DNA of 64,000 bases from Deroplatys truncata (lineage: Eukaryota; Arthropoda; Insecta; Mantodea; Mantidae), in contig CM060987.1 of NCBI GenBank assembly GCA_030765065.1, positions 76,995,833 to 77,059,832 of the forward strand. The letters are read 5' to 3'. The notes beneath the pieces were generated by a model. The model searched no databases. It saw only the letters and a list, made by a program, of their open reading frames with translations, and was not told the origin of the DNA. Both the position numbers and the translations under genes were made by a program. Shown in pieces: positions 34,090-44,190 of the stretch (positions within the stretch are counted from its first letter, which is position 1; every line of letters starts with the position of its first letter).

Positions 34090-36190
34090 CCACTTTTATT
34101 CTAAGAGACTGCAACATTAGATTAAAGTATGTTAACATTAAGTGTAACAAGACACTTTCATTCTAAGAGACTGCAATATCAGACTTAAGTATGTTAACAT
34201 TAAGTGTAACAGGCCACTTTCATTCTAAGAGACTGCAATATCAGACAGACTGAAGTATGTTAACATTAAGTGTAACAGACCACTTTCATTCTAAGAGACT
34301 GCAACATCAGACTGAAGTATGTTAACATTAAGTGTAACAGGCCACTTTCATTCTAAGAGACTGCAACGTGTAGACTGAAGTATATTAACACTAAGTGTAA
34401 GAGGCCACTTTCATTCTAAGAGACTGCAATATAAGACTGAGGTATGTTAGCATTAAGTGTAACAGGTCACTTTCATTCTAAGAGACTGCAACATTAGACT
34501 GAAGTATATTAACATTAAGTGTAACAGGCCACTTTCATTCTAAGAGATTGCAACATTAGACTGAAGTATATTAACACACTAAGTGTAACAGGTCACTTTC
34601 ATTCTAAGAGACTACAACATCAGACTGAAGCATGTTAACATTAAGTGTAACAGGCCACTTTCATTCTAAGAGACTGCAACGTTAGACTGAAGTATGTTAA
34701 GATTAAGTGTAACAGACCACTTTCATTCTAAGAGACTGCAATATAAGACTGAAGTATGTTAACATTAAGTGTAACAGGCCACTTTCATTCTAAGAGACTG
34801 CAATATAAGACTGAAGTATGTTAACATTAAGTGTAACAGGCCACTTTCATTCTAAGAGACTGCAATATAAGACTGAAGTATGTTAACATTAAGTGTAACA
34901 GGCCACTTTAATTCTAAGGGACTGCAATATGAGACTGAAGTATGTTAGCATTAAGTGAAACAGACCACTTTCATTCTAAGGGACTGCAACATTAGACCGA
35001 AGTATGTTAACATTAAGTGTAACATGCCACTCATTCTAAGAGACTGCAACATTAGACCGAAGTATGTTAATATTAAGTGTAAGAGGCCACTTCATTCTAA
35101 GAGACTGCAACGCTAGACTGAAGTATGTTAACATTAAGTGTAACAGGCCACTCATTCTAAGAGACTGCAACGTGTAGACTGAAGTATATTAACACTAAGT
35201 GTAAGAGGCCACTTTCATTCTAAGAGACTGCGATATAAGACCGAGGTATGTTAGCATTAAGTGTAACAGGCCACTTTCATTCTAACAGACTGCAACATTA
35301 GACTAAAGTATGTTAACATTAAGTGTAACAGGCCAGTTTCATTCTAAGAGACTGCAAAATCAGACAGACTGAAGTATGTTAACATTAAGTGTAACAGGCC
35401 AGTTTCATTCTAAGAGACTGCAAAATCAGACAGACTGAAGTATGTTAACATTAAGTGTAACAGGCCACTTTCATTCTAAGAGACTGCAACATCAGATTGA
35501 AGTATGTTAACATTAAGTGTAACAGGCCACTTTCATTCTAAGAGACTGCAACGTTAGACTGAAGTATGTTAGCATTAAGTGTAATAGGCCACGTTGATTC
35601 TAAGGGACCGCAATATCAGACTGAAGGATGTTAATATTAAGTGTAATAGGCCACGTTGATCCTAAGGGACTGCAATTTCAGACTGGAGAATGTTAACATT
35701 AAGTGTAACAGGCCACGTTGATTCTAAGGGACCGCAATATCAGACTGAAGAATGTTAACATTAAGTGTAACAGGCCGCGTTGATTCTAGGGGACTGTAGC
35801 ATTAGACTGAAATATGTTAACAGTAGGCGTAACAGACCACGTTAAACCTAAGGGACTGCAATATCAGACTGAAGAATGTTAACATTAAGTGAATAACAGG
35901 CCATTAATTCTAAAGGACTGCAACATCAGACTGAAGAATGTTAACATTAAATGTAATAGGCCACGTTGAATCTGAGGGACAGCAATATCAAACTGAAGGA
36001 TATTAACATTAAGTGTAACAGGCCACGTTGATTCTAATTGACTACAATATCAGACTGAGCGTTATAATTAAATTTAACAGGCCTCAATTATTCCAATTGA
36101 CTGGAATATCAAAGTGATTGTAAACATTTGTTGCAACAGGCCACGTTGATTCTGAGGAACTGCAATATCAGTCTGAAGTATTTTAACAAA
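34090..36190. repeat. 62-bp satellite array, about 34 copies
   Basis: The tandem unit reads roughly CCACTTTCATTCTAAGAGAC, TGCAATATAAGACTGAAG, TATGTTAACATTAAGTGTAA, CAGG. Copies from 34090 to about 35570 are similar to one another, with small indels (for example an extra CAGA near 34249, 35364 and 35428). From about 35580 a variant dominates (CCACGTTGATTCTAAGGGAC), and copies become irregular towards 36190. The GTTAACATTAAGTGTAAC part has partial dyad symmetry. No open frame crosses it. Confidence 0.95.
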
Positions 36191-36194
36191 GTGG

Positions 36195-37425
36195 AATCCT
36201 TTACTCACATGCACTAGAGGAATTGGCTATGCGGATTTATTTTGTAAACTTACAACATGTTTATAAATTAAACCACGATGTTGAAATTCCTAACAGAAAT
36301 AAAAGGTAAGCTGAATCTGCTTGATTCCTAGTTAATATTTTTCTAGGATTTAACGTGACTTTAATTCCCTGGAGATATGATTTTAATTGCCTGTTGATTC
36401 GTTAATGCTCACGATTCACTCTGTAATAGATAGATGAATCTAGTTTGGTAATTGCCTTCATTTAATATCTGCTTCTGCGGTTGTTAACAGATATTCTGAG
36501 TTCTGTAGTCGCTTACCATGGCATCTATTGATGGTTATTAATTTAATAGAAATGTGGATTGCTGTTTTGTGGATGGCTTCACGTAGCCAGTATGGTGCCA
36601 GGAAGACAATATTCTTCTAGCATCTGATGGAGCAATTTGGCGACAGACGGCATTAGTGACGTACTTGTATTCCTGTATCGTCTAGTTTATTTATTTTATT
36701 ATAAGAATGGAACTTTGAGATATTGTATTGAATATCACTCCGATAATTACCTAGCGACCGAGGAAAACTACGAAAAACCCCGATCAGTTTTGCCGGAACG
36801 GAGTAGGGTTTGGAAGCCGCGAGTTCCCGAATCGGTCAATAAACAGTATTACCTGAGTCATCTCATTAGCTCATTCCGTTTTGCTTCTACATTTACACAA
36901 TTTCATAAGGACAATAAGTCGTACACGGTTTTTATTAAATTCCATAACACGCTCATGGAATTGACAACTGTCAGGCTGTGACTTATTTACTGCACAGCTG
37001 TCGGGGCTCCAACACCAAAACGTTTAATCTGATCGCTCCAAACCGGTGAAATATCTATATAGCTGGTGCAATGAATAAACACACTATCTCTCGTGGCATA
37101 TACGTTGGGTTAATTTTATAGATATATAATATGTTTTCTGAATGAATGGTCATGTCAGAAATGAAACGGGTAAATTAATTACTTGTAAATCAATAGTGGC
37201 CAGGAAAAGCATAGCTTATCATGCAAAATAGATTGCTCGCCAAAACTCGATCAGTTTGATTTAATCATTCTAACGGTCAAAGGTTTTCATCTCTCCACAA
37301 ATTACGTAGACTTTATGTCCTAGCCCACAGTTTGTTTGACATCCGATGTGTTGGGACTAGGGAGGGAACCCTTAGAAAGAAGGTAGTAAGTGCAACATAC
37401 AGCAATATTCAGTACTGTTATATAT
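36195..37425. other. No gene recognised; possible SINE piece
   Basis: A 114-codon frame at 36637-36981 shows no known motif. Within it, GAGGAAAACTACGAAAAACCCC (36762-36783) resembles a phrase also seen near 47227 (GATGAAAACTGGAGAAAACC), suggesting a SINE-like relic. Confidence 0.35.
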
Positions 37426-37429
37426 ATAG

Positions 37430-38420
37430 CACAGTCGTGTTGTATTCTACCAAAAAATTCAACATCGAGATTTAGCCGTAAACATACCTTATGAGGTCCT
37501 GAATCAAAAAAATGTGTCGTGTGTAACTCAAAAACGAAACCCTATATAAATACTAAATTTGGTATTTAAATTTATGCACCTCCCGAAGGTGCGACACGAA
37601 CATTTCCAAGAAAATATCCCACCCGAAGCTACTCTTTACATAGTAAAGAGTTCCTATTTCTATTTCAGAAAAATAACCTTAACGATTTTGATTAAAATGT
37701 GTATCACATATTTAAGACGTTTGTCTACATGTTAAACTATATATATAAAATATACTCAACTTTGGAATAGCTTGTGAAGCTCTTTTCTTTTGGAATGAAT
37801 TTTACATAACTGGTATATCATAAGAGATAGCAAAAACTTATATCCAAAAATGTAGATTTCCTTAAAACACATAAATTATATTTATTAAATTGTTTGTGGC
37901 ACTAACCATTTTCGAGATAAACGTTGCTCTCGGTTTAACTTTGGTAGAATTGGGACAATGGTCTTGTAAATAGTGACTTTGAAGTTTTAGGTTGCTGTTC
38001 ATGTCCCTAACGATGTAATGTAAGGAGTATGGAATTTTAAAGACAGCACATAGTTAGCCGCATTTTAAAGAGTTTTCCGTAGGTTCCATTTAATATTTTA
38101 GTGCTAATGTTTGTATTATCTATGGCTTTTAAACAATTTTTGTGCTTCAAAATATTCTCTTCCGCCGAAATCATTACACTTAAGTTAAACAAAAATCTTA
38201 TAAATATGCATTCCCTCTTGTGCCTGCAACGGAAAGTGTAACGAAACTATTTCTGTAAAAGTTTATCTCAGTTAACATGAAGGAGATAGAAGAATGAAGC
38301 TTTGTAAGAATAGTTTAAGTTTACAACAGATTCATAAAGTAAACATTGATGGGTGGAGAAAATCATGTAATTGTGACACATTCTTTTAAAGTAATGTTTA
38401 ATGTACGTTCATTCTACATT
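37430..38420 (+). repeat. Family A element, diverged copy
   Basis: Collinear landmarks are CTACCAAAAAATTCAACATCGAGATTT, GTAACTCAAAAACGAAACCC, GGTGCGACACGAACATTTCCAAGAAAAT and ATAAGAGATAGCAAAAACTTA. After an unrelated stretch at about 37960-38250 it resumes with GTTAACATGAAGGAGATAGAAGAATGAAGC. It is older than the copies at 2547-13034, judging by divergence. Confidence 0.6.
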
Positions 38421-38879
38421 AGGCATCACGGAAGGTAGACACTACTGCATGAAATCAAATAATATGATTGAGAAAGAAAATTTGGGCCTTCACTTCGGGC
38501 CTAATTTTAGGTTTAATTTACAACAAACTCCTAGGTAAAAATATATCGTGAGTAACCTAGCGAGGTTAGTAGAATTACTTTTTATATGAACAGTATGCTT
38601 TATAATGAATGTATGGGAGTTTTTCATTCGTAAAAAAAGTCGTGTGAATGCATTACATCAGATTTTCCTTCTCATTTCTGATCGACATATATGACTCGTG
38701 TAAGCCCTCTGCTTATACTAGGTTTAAAACCAGGCCGATATCAGACTGCTCATAGATGTGTGGCAACATAGAAACTTACAGTAAGCAGACTTTCGACTCC
38801 AAGAAATTAAAGAGAAATAATATTTAACTCCGATCTTACTATATATAGAATTATGATAAATGAAGTAAAAACACAAATT

Positions 38880-39615
38880 TTAAAATTAAAAATAACAAGG
38901 ACTGTATAATCCATAGGTTATCAGATGAATTTGGAAAGCATGGTGCGAAAATGATAGGCTGGGGTTAATAGCGAAATTGTTTAACTCAATATGTGAGAGG
39001 GGTAGAGTCCCAGAGAGCTGGAAAAGGGAACTAAAGCAATGTTTGGTTGTACAGGAGAAAAGGGAAAAAAGAAACGGATGCAGAAGATACAGACAACATT
39101 GGAAGAAATAGGAATGGGGGAAACTGGGCAGTAAGAAACAAAAAGTAAGGTTTCTGGAAAGAAATTGGAACAAAAGTGGAGGATATTGAAAAAAAAGATA
39201 GAAATTATAAGCAGCTTCAAGGAAGAAAGGTCATGCACAGATTATAAATATTTTAGAACGGAATAGGGAAAAGAAAGATACATCGAAGTTTGCAACAAAG
39301 AAGCCAGAATGTGGCGTGCATGGGCGAGGGCAGATGTACTGAATTTAAGTGGTTAACAGAGAGAGGAAGGAGGGAGACATTACATGACAATTGGTATTAT
39401 TATATTCCGAAATGGACACGGATAAACGAAGACAGAATTTAATGTTCGAAAAATTTATCAATAGAGCTAAAAGTTAGGAAGATTTTTAATACAGGATCAT
39501 TTGAATATATGGAGAAAATAGGAAAATGTTTAGGAAAAATTACGCTAAAGTGGTTAAAAGAAATATAAAGCAAATTGGAGAAGATACGGAAAAAAGGCAA
39601 CAAGGTAAAAAGGTA
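38880..39615 (+). pseudogene. R1-like LINE remnant, 5' of nested insertion
   Basis: Plus-strand frames read AKLFNSICERGRVPESWKREL (normally LLN-IWR-GR-PE-WK-G), then KIEIISSFKEERSCTDYKYI (normally QAGFRKGR-T-DNIYIL) and EARMWRAWARADVLNLSG. These are LINE reverse transcriptase and C-terminal pieces with a large internal deletion and many stops. The likely 3' tail of the same copy is at 46973-47095, beyond the inserted Tc1/mariner element. The open frames on the minus strand here (38886-39238) are shadows. Confidence 0.5.
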
Positions 39616-40592
39616 CAGGATGAATCACCTAAAACTTGCACCGCAAATATTTCGGAAATGGAAAGTGCTATTGATGTGCAGTTTTAACAGCATTGATTGG
39701 TAGTCAGGGACTCATACATTTAGCCTATAAACATATTTTTGAGAAAGTGTATTTTTGGAGCAAATATACAATTTTTAAATGGAATAATGCTTAGTTACAT
39801 CAACAGAATACAGGTAGGGTAAATTAGAGTGTCAATGGTCTTTGTTGCAGGATTCTAGTGCAAGTGGTTTACGAGAAATCATATTTTGAAAAGTTTCCAC
39901 CCCGACAATTGTTTGTCCCATTGAACCTGCTTAGTGCTAGGTACGATGTTGTTATGTTTGTTTGCATTGTGTTTTCTGTTCATTGATTGCATTGCGACTT
40001 TCTGCTCAGTTAGTTTGTGACAGTTCAAGCAGTACGTCGTGAGTGGAAGATGGGATTTACTAATTGAAACGGCAACTCTAGGCCGAGCCCAAGAACTGTA
40101 ATTACAGATAATTTATTAATTAACTTTTATCGATGTTAAATCGTACTATGTAAATATCATTTTCTCATACTGCTTGTATATTTTAAGAAGGGTGATTTAA
40201 CATTATGTATATCTAGGTTACTAATATTAGTAGAGTTATAAATGGTTTAATGTAAATAATTTAAGCGCTATGTTAAAATACTGTCCACGATGGAATGTTT
40301 TAGCTACAGGAATAGTGCTTTCGAAGGCAGAAAACCTAGTTTTATTACCTCTCTTCGGTCGCAGTGCTATTATTCCTACAGCGAGGGTGTAGAGCCTTTG
40401 TCCCATTATTTGATAATTCGCCGTGACCAAGTGAGTGAGATGGACAACCTAACGGTAAATGTAGGAAAAGCCGCGATTTATATTAAATTTGGACCAATGA
40501 AATCCCTGGAAGTTTATTCGAAATAGTTAGACGCGTCGAGTCGCGCTAAAAGTGGACCAATAGGAAAGGAAGCAGCCTCAGAAGCCTGAGAC

Positions 40593-40598
40593 TATAAA
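40593..40598 (+). promoter_or_regulatory. LTR TATA box
   Basis: TATAAA within GACTATAAATGGAC, followed about 33 bases later by an initiator-like ACAGTT. The same block occurs in the 3' LTR at 44721-44726. Confidence 0.6.
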
Positions 40599-40644
40599 TG
40601 GACCTGTTTGGGGAAAATTCGAGACAGTTTTGGTAATGTGTAGT

Positions 40645-41030
40645 CAGGGAGAGATGCTGCAGGATGTGTGAGACATCGCGCCAAAAAGGGAATAAAGACA
40701 GTTTTATCATGGAATTTTAGCATTGCAGTGCGACAGTTTATGTCATGTGTGGTCAGGGAGAGATGCTGCAGGATGTGTGAGATATCGCGCCAAAAAGACA
40801 GTATTGTCAACAGTTTTATCATGGAATTTTAGCATTGCAGTGCGACAGTTTATGTCATGTGTGGTCAGGGAAAGATGCTGCAGGATGTGTGAGACATCGC
40901 GCCAAAAAGGGAATAAAGACAGTGTTATCATGGAATTTTAGCATTGCAGTGCGACAGTTTTTGTCATGTGTGGTCAGGGAGAGATGCTACAGGATGTGTG
41001 AGATATCGCGCCAAAACAGGGAATCAAAAT
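40645..41030 (+). repeat. Tandem ~109-bp repeats inside 5' LTR
   Basis: Four units, starting at 40645, 40754, 40866 and 40974, each open CAGGGAGAGATGCT(G/A)CAGG (one has CAGGGAAAG) and carry ATCGCGCCAAAA. The first three also carry ATGGAATTTTAGCATTGCAG. The periods are 109, 112 and 108. They lie just downstream of the TATA box, so they would fall in the transcribed part of the LTR. Confidence 0.9.
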
Positions 41031-41425
41031 AGTTTTAGCAACACACCTAAGATCCGCTACTCTGAAAGCGACAATAAGAATAGTTATATTTCGTGCCATA
41101 TCCACGCCATAGTTTAACAGCGGTGGACAGTATTTTACAGCGGCAATACCAGTTTTGTATACTACGAGTGTTAATTAAATAAAAAGAAACGGCAGTGTCA
41201 TCTTTTCATAAACAAAGCAAGTCTATGTCTTCCTATATCACCACCCGAGATCTACGTTTTCCTTTACCGAGGATAAGTCCATGCTCCCATATAGTTTAAG
41301 AAAAATTACTGCAACTAGCCGAGGATAAATTGAAGAGAACCAACCCACTGAGAACTTCTGGAAGCAACGGGAGAAGCATCAAGGTAAGCCTAACAGCAAC
41401 GGATGAGGAGGTGATCGCCGCAAAC

Positions 41426-41443
41426 TGGCGCCCAACGTGGGGC
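41426..41443 (+). promoter_or_regulatory. Primer binding site, tRNA-Lys type
   Basis: TGGCGCCCAACGTGGGGC, three bases after the 5' LTR. It is complementary to the 3' end of the tRNA-Lys species used by several retroviruses and Metaviridae elements (recalled, not searched). It marks the start of minus-strand DNA synthesis. Confidence 0.85.
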
Positions 41444-41693
41444 TCGAAGGGAAGAACGACACGAACGGAGGACTAGAAAACAACGAATAGACGAAGAATC
41501 TTCAGAGGAAAGGGGCACAGCAGAACAAAATTACAACGCGAACTTCTAGTCTACCTACGTGGGACAACAAAACAGCTGAGAACATCGCTTCTAGAACTTC
41601 ACCAGGATTCGAACCCGGAACGCATCAGTTAACATTGAAAAAAATACAGGTTAGAACATTTATACAAAAACAAACAAAAAGGCATGCAGAGTA

Positions 41694-43148
41694 GTGATTC
41701 AGTTTTGTGAACACATGTTATTGAGAGGGGGTAAAGTCATTACTAGGGAGGTAGAACTTGCTAACGGAACCATGAGTAGGTCAAGGGAAGGTTTAGAAGA
41801 ACTGAATAGGGAGGCTATTGTCAGCGAAACACCAGAAGGAGAAAATATGAGTAAGGCAGAGGGAGAAGCTAGGCTGGAAAGGCAACCACTGATTGAGCAG
41901 GTCATTGACGCAGGTCAAAACCAGCTGATGATATTCCTTCAACACTTGAGGAAGGACATAAGTGAACAAAATAAGAATTTAGAGGGAAAATTAGATGAGC
42001 AGAGTAAAAGCTTAGAAAAATTAAGTGAACAAAATAAGAGGTTAGAGGGGAAGTTAAATGAGCGGGGTAAGATCTTAAGTGAATATAGTAAGAACTTAGA
42101 AAGCATATTAAATGAGCAAAGTAAGAACTTAGAAAGAATCGTAAGTGAACAAGATAAGAATTTAGAAGGGGAATCAAATGAGAATAATAATGACTTAGAA
42201 AGAATCGTAAGTGAACTAGATAAGAATTTAGAAGGGGAATCAAATGAGAATAATGAATACTTAGAAAGAATCGTAAGTAAGCAGAGTAAGGACTTAGAAA
42301 GAGTCGTAAGTGAACAAGATAAGAATTTAGAAGGGGAATCAAATGAGCATAATGAGGACTTAGAAAGAATCGTAAGTAAGCAGAGTAAAGACTTAGAAAG
42401 AACCGTGAGTGAACAGAATAAGAATTTAGAAGGGGAATTAAATGAGCAGAGTCAAGACTTAGAAAGAATCGTAAGGGAACAAGATAAGAATCTAGAAGGG
42501 AAATCAAATGAGCAGAGTAAGGACTTAGAAAGAATTGTAAATAAGCAGAGTAAAGACTTAGAAAGAATCGTAAGGGAACAAGATAAGAATGTAGAAGGGG
42601 AATCAAATGAGCAGAGTAAGGACTTAGAAAGAATCGTAAATAAGCAGAGTATTGACTTAGAAAGAATCGTAATTGAACAAGATAAGAATTTAGAAGGAGA
42701 ATTAAATGAGCAGAATAAAGACTTAGAAAGAATCGTAAGGGAACAAGATAAGAATTTAGAAGGGAAATCAAACGAGCAGAGTAAGGACTTAGAAAGAATC
42801 GTAAATGAGCAGAGTAAGGACTTAGAAAGAAAACTGAGTGAACAGAAAAAGGATTTCGAAGGGAAATTAAGTAAGCAGAATAAGGACTTAGAAAGAAACT
42901 TAAGTGAACAAGATAAGAATGTAGAGGGGAAATTAGTTGAGCTGATGAAGGGGAAGTTAATAGAAACACTTGAAGGGAAATTACTACAGATACTAGAAAC
43001 TAAAGATCCGAAAACACTAACGGGAGAAGAGACGTTAAAGAAAGTTTTTGAAGGAATGTCAAAGAGGGCGCAGAAAAGAAAGCAGGAATTTAAAACAAGG
43101 AAGCGAAAGAAATGGTTGATCGAACTTGTAGAATTAGTATTGGTATAA
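41694..43148 (+). CDS. Hendecad coiled-coil ORF of LTR retrotransposon (gag-like position)
   Basis: An uninterrupted 484-codon frame at the position of gag. Residues 1-89 form a non-repetitive, charged N-terminus. Residues about 90-420 are some thirty near-perfect 11-residue repeats of the types SEQDKNLEGES and NEQSKDLERIV. This is a hendecad pattern with Leu/Ile/Val at regular positions, predicting a long, highly charged right-handed or mixed coiled coil of about 330 residues. Residues 421-450 (LVELMKGKLIETLEGKLLQIL) look like a capping helix, and the tail (KRAQKRKQEF, RKRKK) is strongly basic. No capsid major-homology region, zinc knuckle or protease was found. Its function is unknown; a self-assembling or RNA-binding Gag relic is possible. 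The Met at 41694 is the first in frame. Long open frames on the opposite strand (41902-42969, 42452-43243) arise from the repeat composition. Confidence 0.8.
   Translation: MIQFCEHMLLRGGKVITREVELANGTMSRSREGLEELNREAIVSETPEGENMSKAEGEARLERQPLIEQVIDAGQNQLMIFLQHLRKDISEQNKNLEGKLDEQSKSLEKLSEQNKRLEGKLNERGKILSEYSKNLESILNEQSKNLERIVSEQDKNLEGESNENNNDLERIVSELDKNLEGESNENNEYLERIVSKQSKDLERVVSEQDKNLEGESNEHNEDLERIVSKQSKDLERTVSEQNKNLEGELNEQSQDLERIVREQDKNLEGKSNEQSKDLERIVNKQSKDLERIVREQDKNVEGESNEQSKDLERIVNKQSIDLERIVIEQDKNLEGELNEQNKDLERIVREQDKNLEGKSNEQSKDLERIVNEQSKDLERKLSEQKKDFEGKLSKQNKDLERNLSEQDKNVEGKLVELMKGKLIETLEGKLLQILETKDPKTLTGEETLKKVFEGMSKRAQKRKQEFKTRKRKKWLIELVELVLV
41961..42950 (+). repeat. 33/66-bp coding minisatellite in the ORF
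   Basis: DNA repeats with a period of 33 bases (often 66 as pairs), such as GAACAAGATAAGAATTTAGA and AGTAAGGACTTAGAAAGAAT. They are the DNA counterpart of the 11-residue protein repeats. The period is a multiple of three, so copy-number changes keep the frame. Confidence 0.9.
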
Positions 43149-43565
43149 AAAAAAAGTCCAGCATTAAAAAAAAAAGAAAAGAAAAAGAAAGACATAATAT
43201 CATTGATCCTGACTCTACAGTGCCTGGAAAGGAGAGCTTTCACATGTGAATTAATGAATTATCTTAAGCAGTTGTGCAGAACATCTTTTTTTCATTACTA
43301 AAGAGACTTGAGTATTAAATGCTCATTAGTGATAGTGAAGGAGAACAAGAAACACCTTTGCCATTAATATGTTTCAGTTTCTTTCTGCTTGAATAAGTTT
43401 GTCTTAAGGTTGAAACAGCTTCTATTGTCAGAATATTTATTATTTTTTTTGATATTTAGAAATATTTGTAAATTATTAATTGGTTGGTATGCTAGCAATA
43501 TGCTGACAGTTTTCTTTAAACATATAAATTAGTTTTATTAATTATAAAAAAAAAGGTATCATAGA
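43149..43565 (+). other. Non-coding internal region of the LTR element
   Basis: Begins with A-rich runs right after the ORF stop, then AT-rich sequence without a recognisable pol motif. It presumably marks the junction of a large pol deletion. Confidence 0.5.
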
Positions 43566-43775
43566 ATGGAAAATTTATTTAAAGGTCCATACAGGGTGAT
43601 TAACATTTTTGGCTCGGATACATTTGAGTTACAAGAAATAAAGAATTCCAAGATCGTAGGGAGATATCATAAACAGTTGCTCAAACCATACAAATGTTTA
43701 GAGAATGAGAAGGGTGAAGAATGTAATGAAAAGAATCAGGTTAGTTTTACTCGAAATGAGGTAGCAACCCGGTGA
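43566..43775 (+). pseudogene. Integrase C-terminal (GPY) fragment
   Basis: 69 codons reading MENLFKGPYRVINIFGSD, then TFELQEIKNSKIVGRYHKQ and LLKPYK. This matches the GPY/F module at the C-terminus of Metaviridae (Gypsy-type) integrases: GPY-V, T-ELQ and G-YH--LLKPY. The catalytic DDE core and zinc-binding N-terminus are absent, so it is a remnant of a deleted pol. The apparent Met start is probably internal to the original polyprotein. Confidence 0.75.
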
Positions 43776-44190
43776 ACAAATAGTAAAGGTAATACACCCG
43801 ATAAACAAGGATGTAAAGAAATAAATAAATGCATAATAATTATGTACCAATATGTATGTAAATAGATTTAATTTTAGAACTTAATTTGGGTATTAGAGTA
43901 TTTGTTTGCGTTACAAGTTATTCGTGTGCGGGAAGTGTATTGTGTATAAGAATGTCTCTCGGAAAACCTGTTTTTAAAAGGGAGAGAGGAATCAACCATA
44001 GCAAGGTGTAAGGGGAACGACCCAAATATAAACACCACTGGTTTGTCAGAACCCTTGTGAAGGAACAGGTATAGCGAAGGGTCTCTGTCAACAAAACAAA
44101 CCTACAAAGGCCATAATCAGAGGAATTATTCTGGAAAAGAAAATTGTATCAAGTGCTGAAAAATTTATTCTTTTCCAGAACAGGGCAATT
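43776..44190 (+). other. LTR element 3' internal region
   Basis: AT-rich, with no env-like frame. The bases before the 3' LTR (CCAGAACAGGGCAATT) are a poor polypurine tract; purine-rich GGAAAAGAAAA lies about 60 bases upstream. I cannot say which primes plus-strand synthesis. Confidence 0.4.

Larger units (their letters stand above)
40065..41422 (+). repeat. 5' LTR
   Basis: Begins TGAAACGGCAACTC and ends GATCGCCGCA. It contains a TATA box (TATAAA, 40593-40598), an array of ~109-bp repeats (40645-41030) and AATAAA at 41178-41183. A strong splice-donor-like CAAG|GTAAGC lies about 40 bases before its end (near 41379). The open frames at 40290-40526 and 40723-41032 are LTR by-products. Confidence 0.95.

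Noticed and set aside
34090-36190. Possible CRISPR-like array
   Set aside because: Units are continuous ~62-bp tandem repeats without unique spacers, in a eukaryotic context.
41902-43243. Long minus-strand open frames of 355 and 263 codons
   Set aside because: They lie opposite the repetitive coiled-coil ORF, are low-complexity Leu/Ser/Phe/Tyr text and reflect its codon composition.
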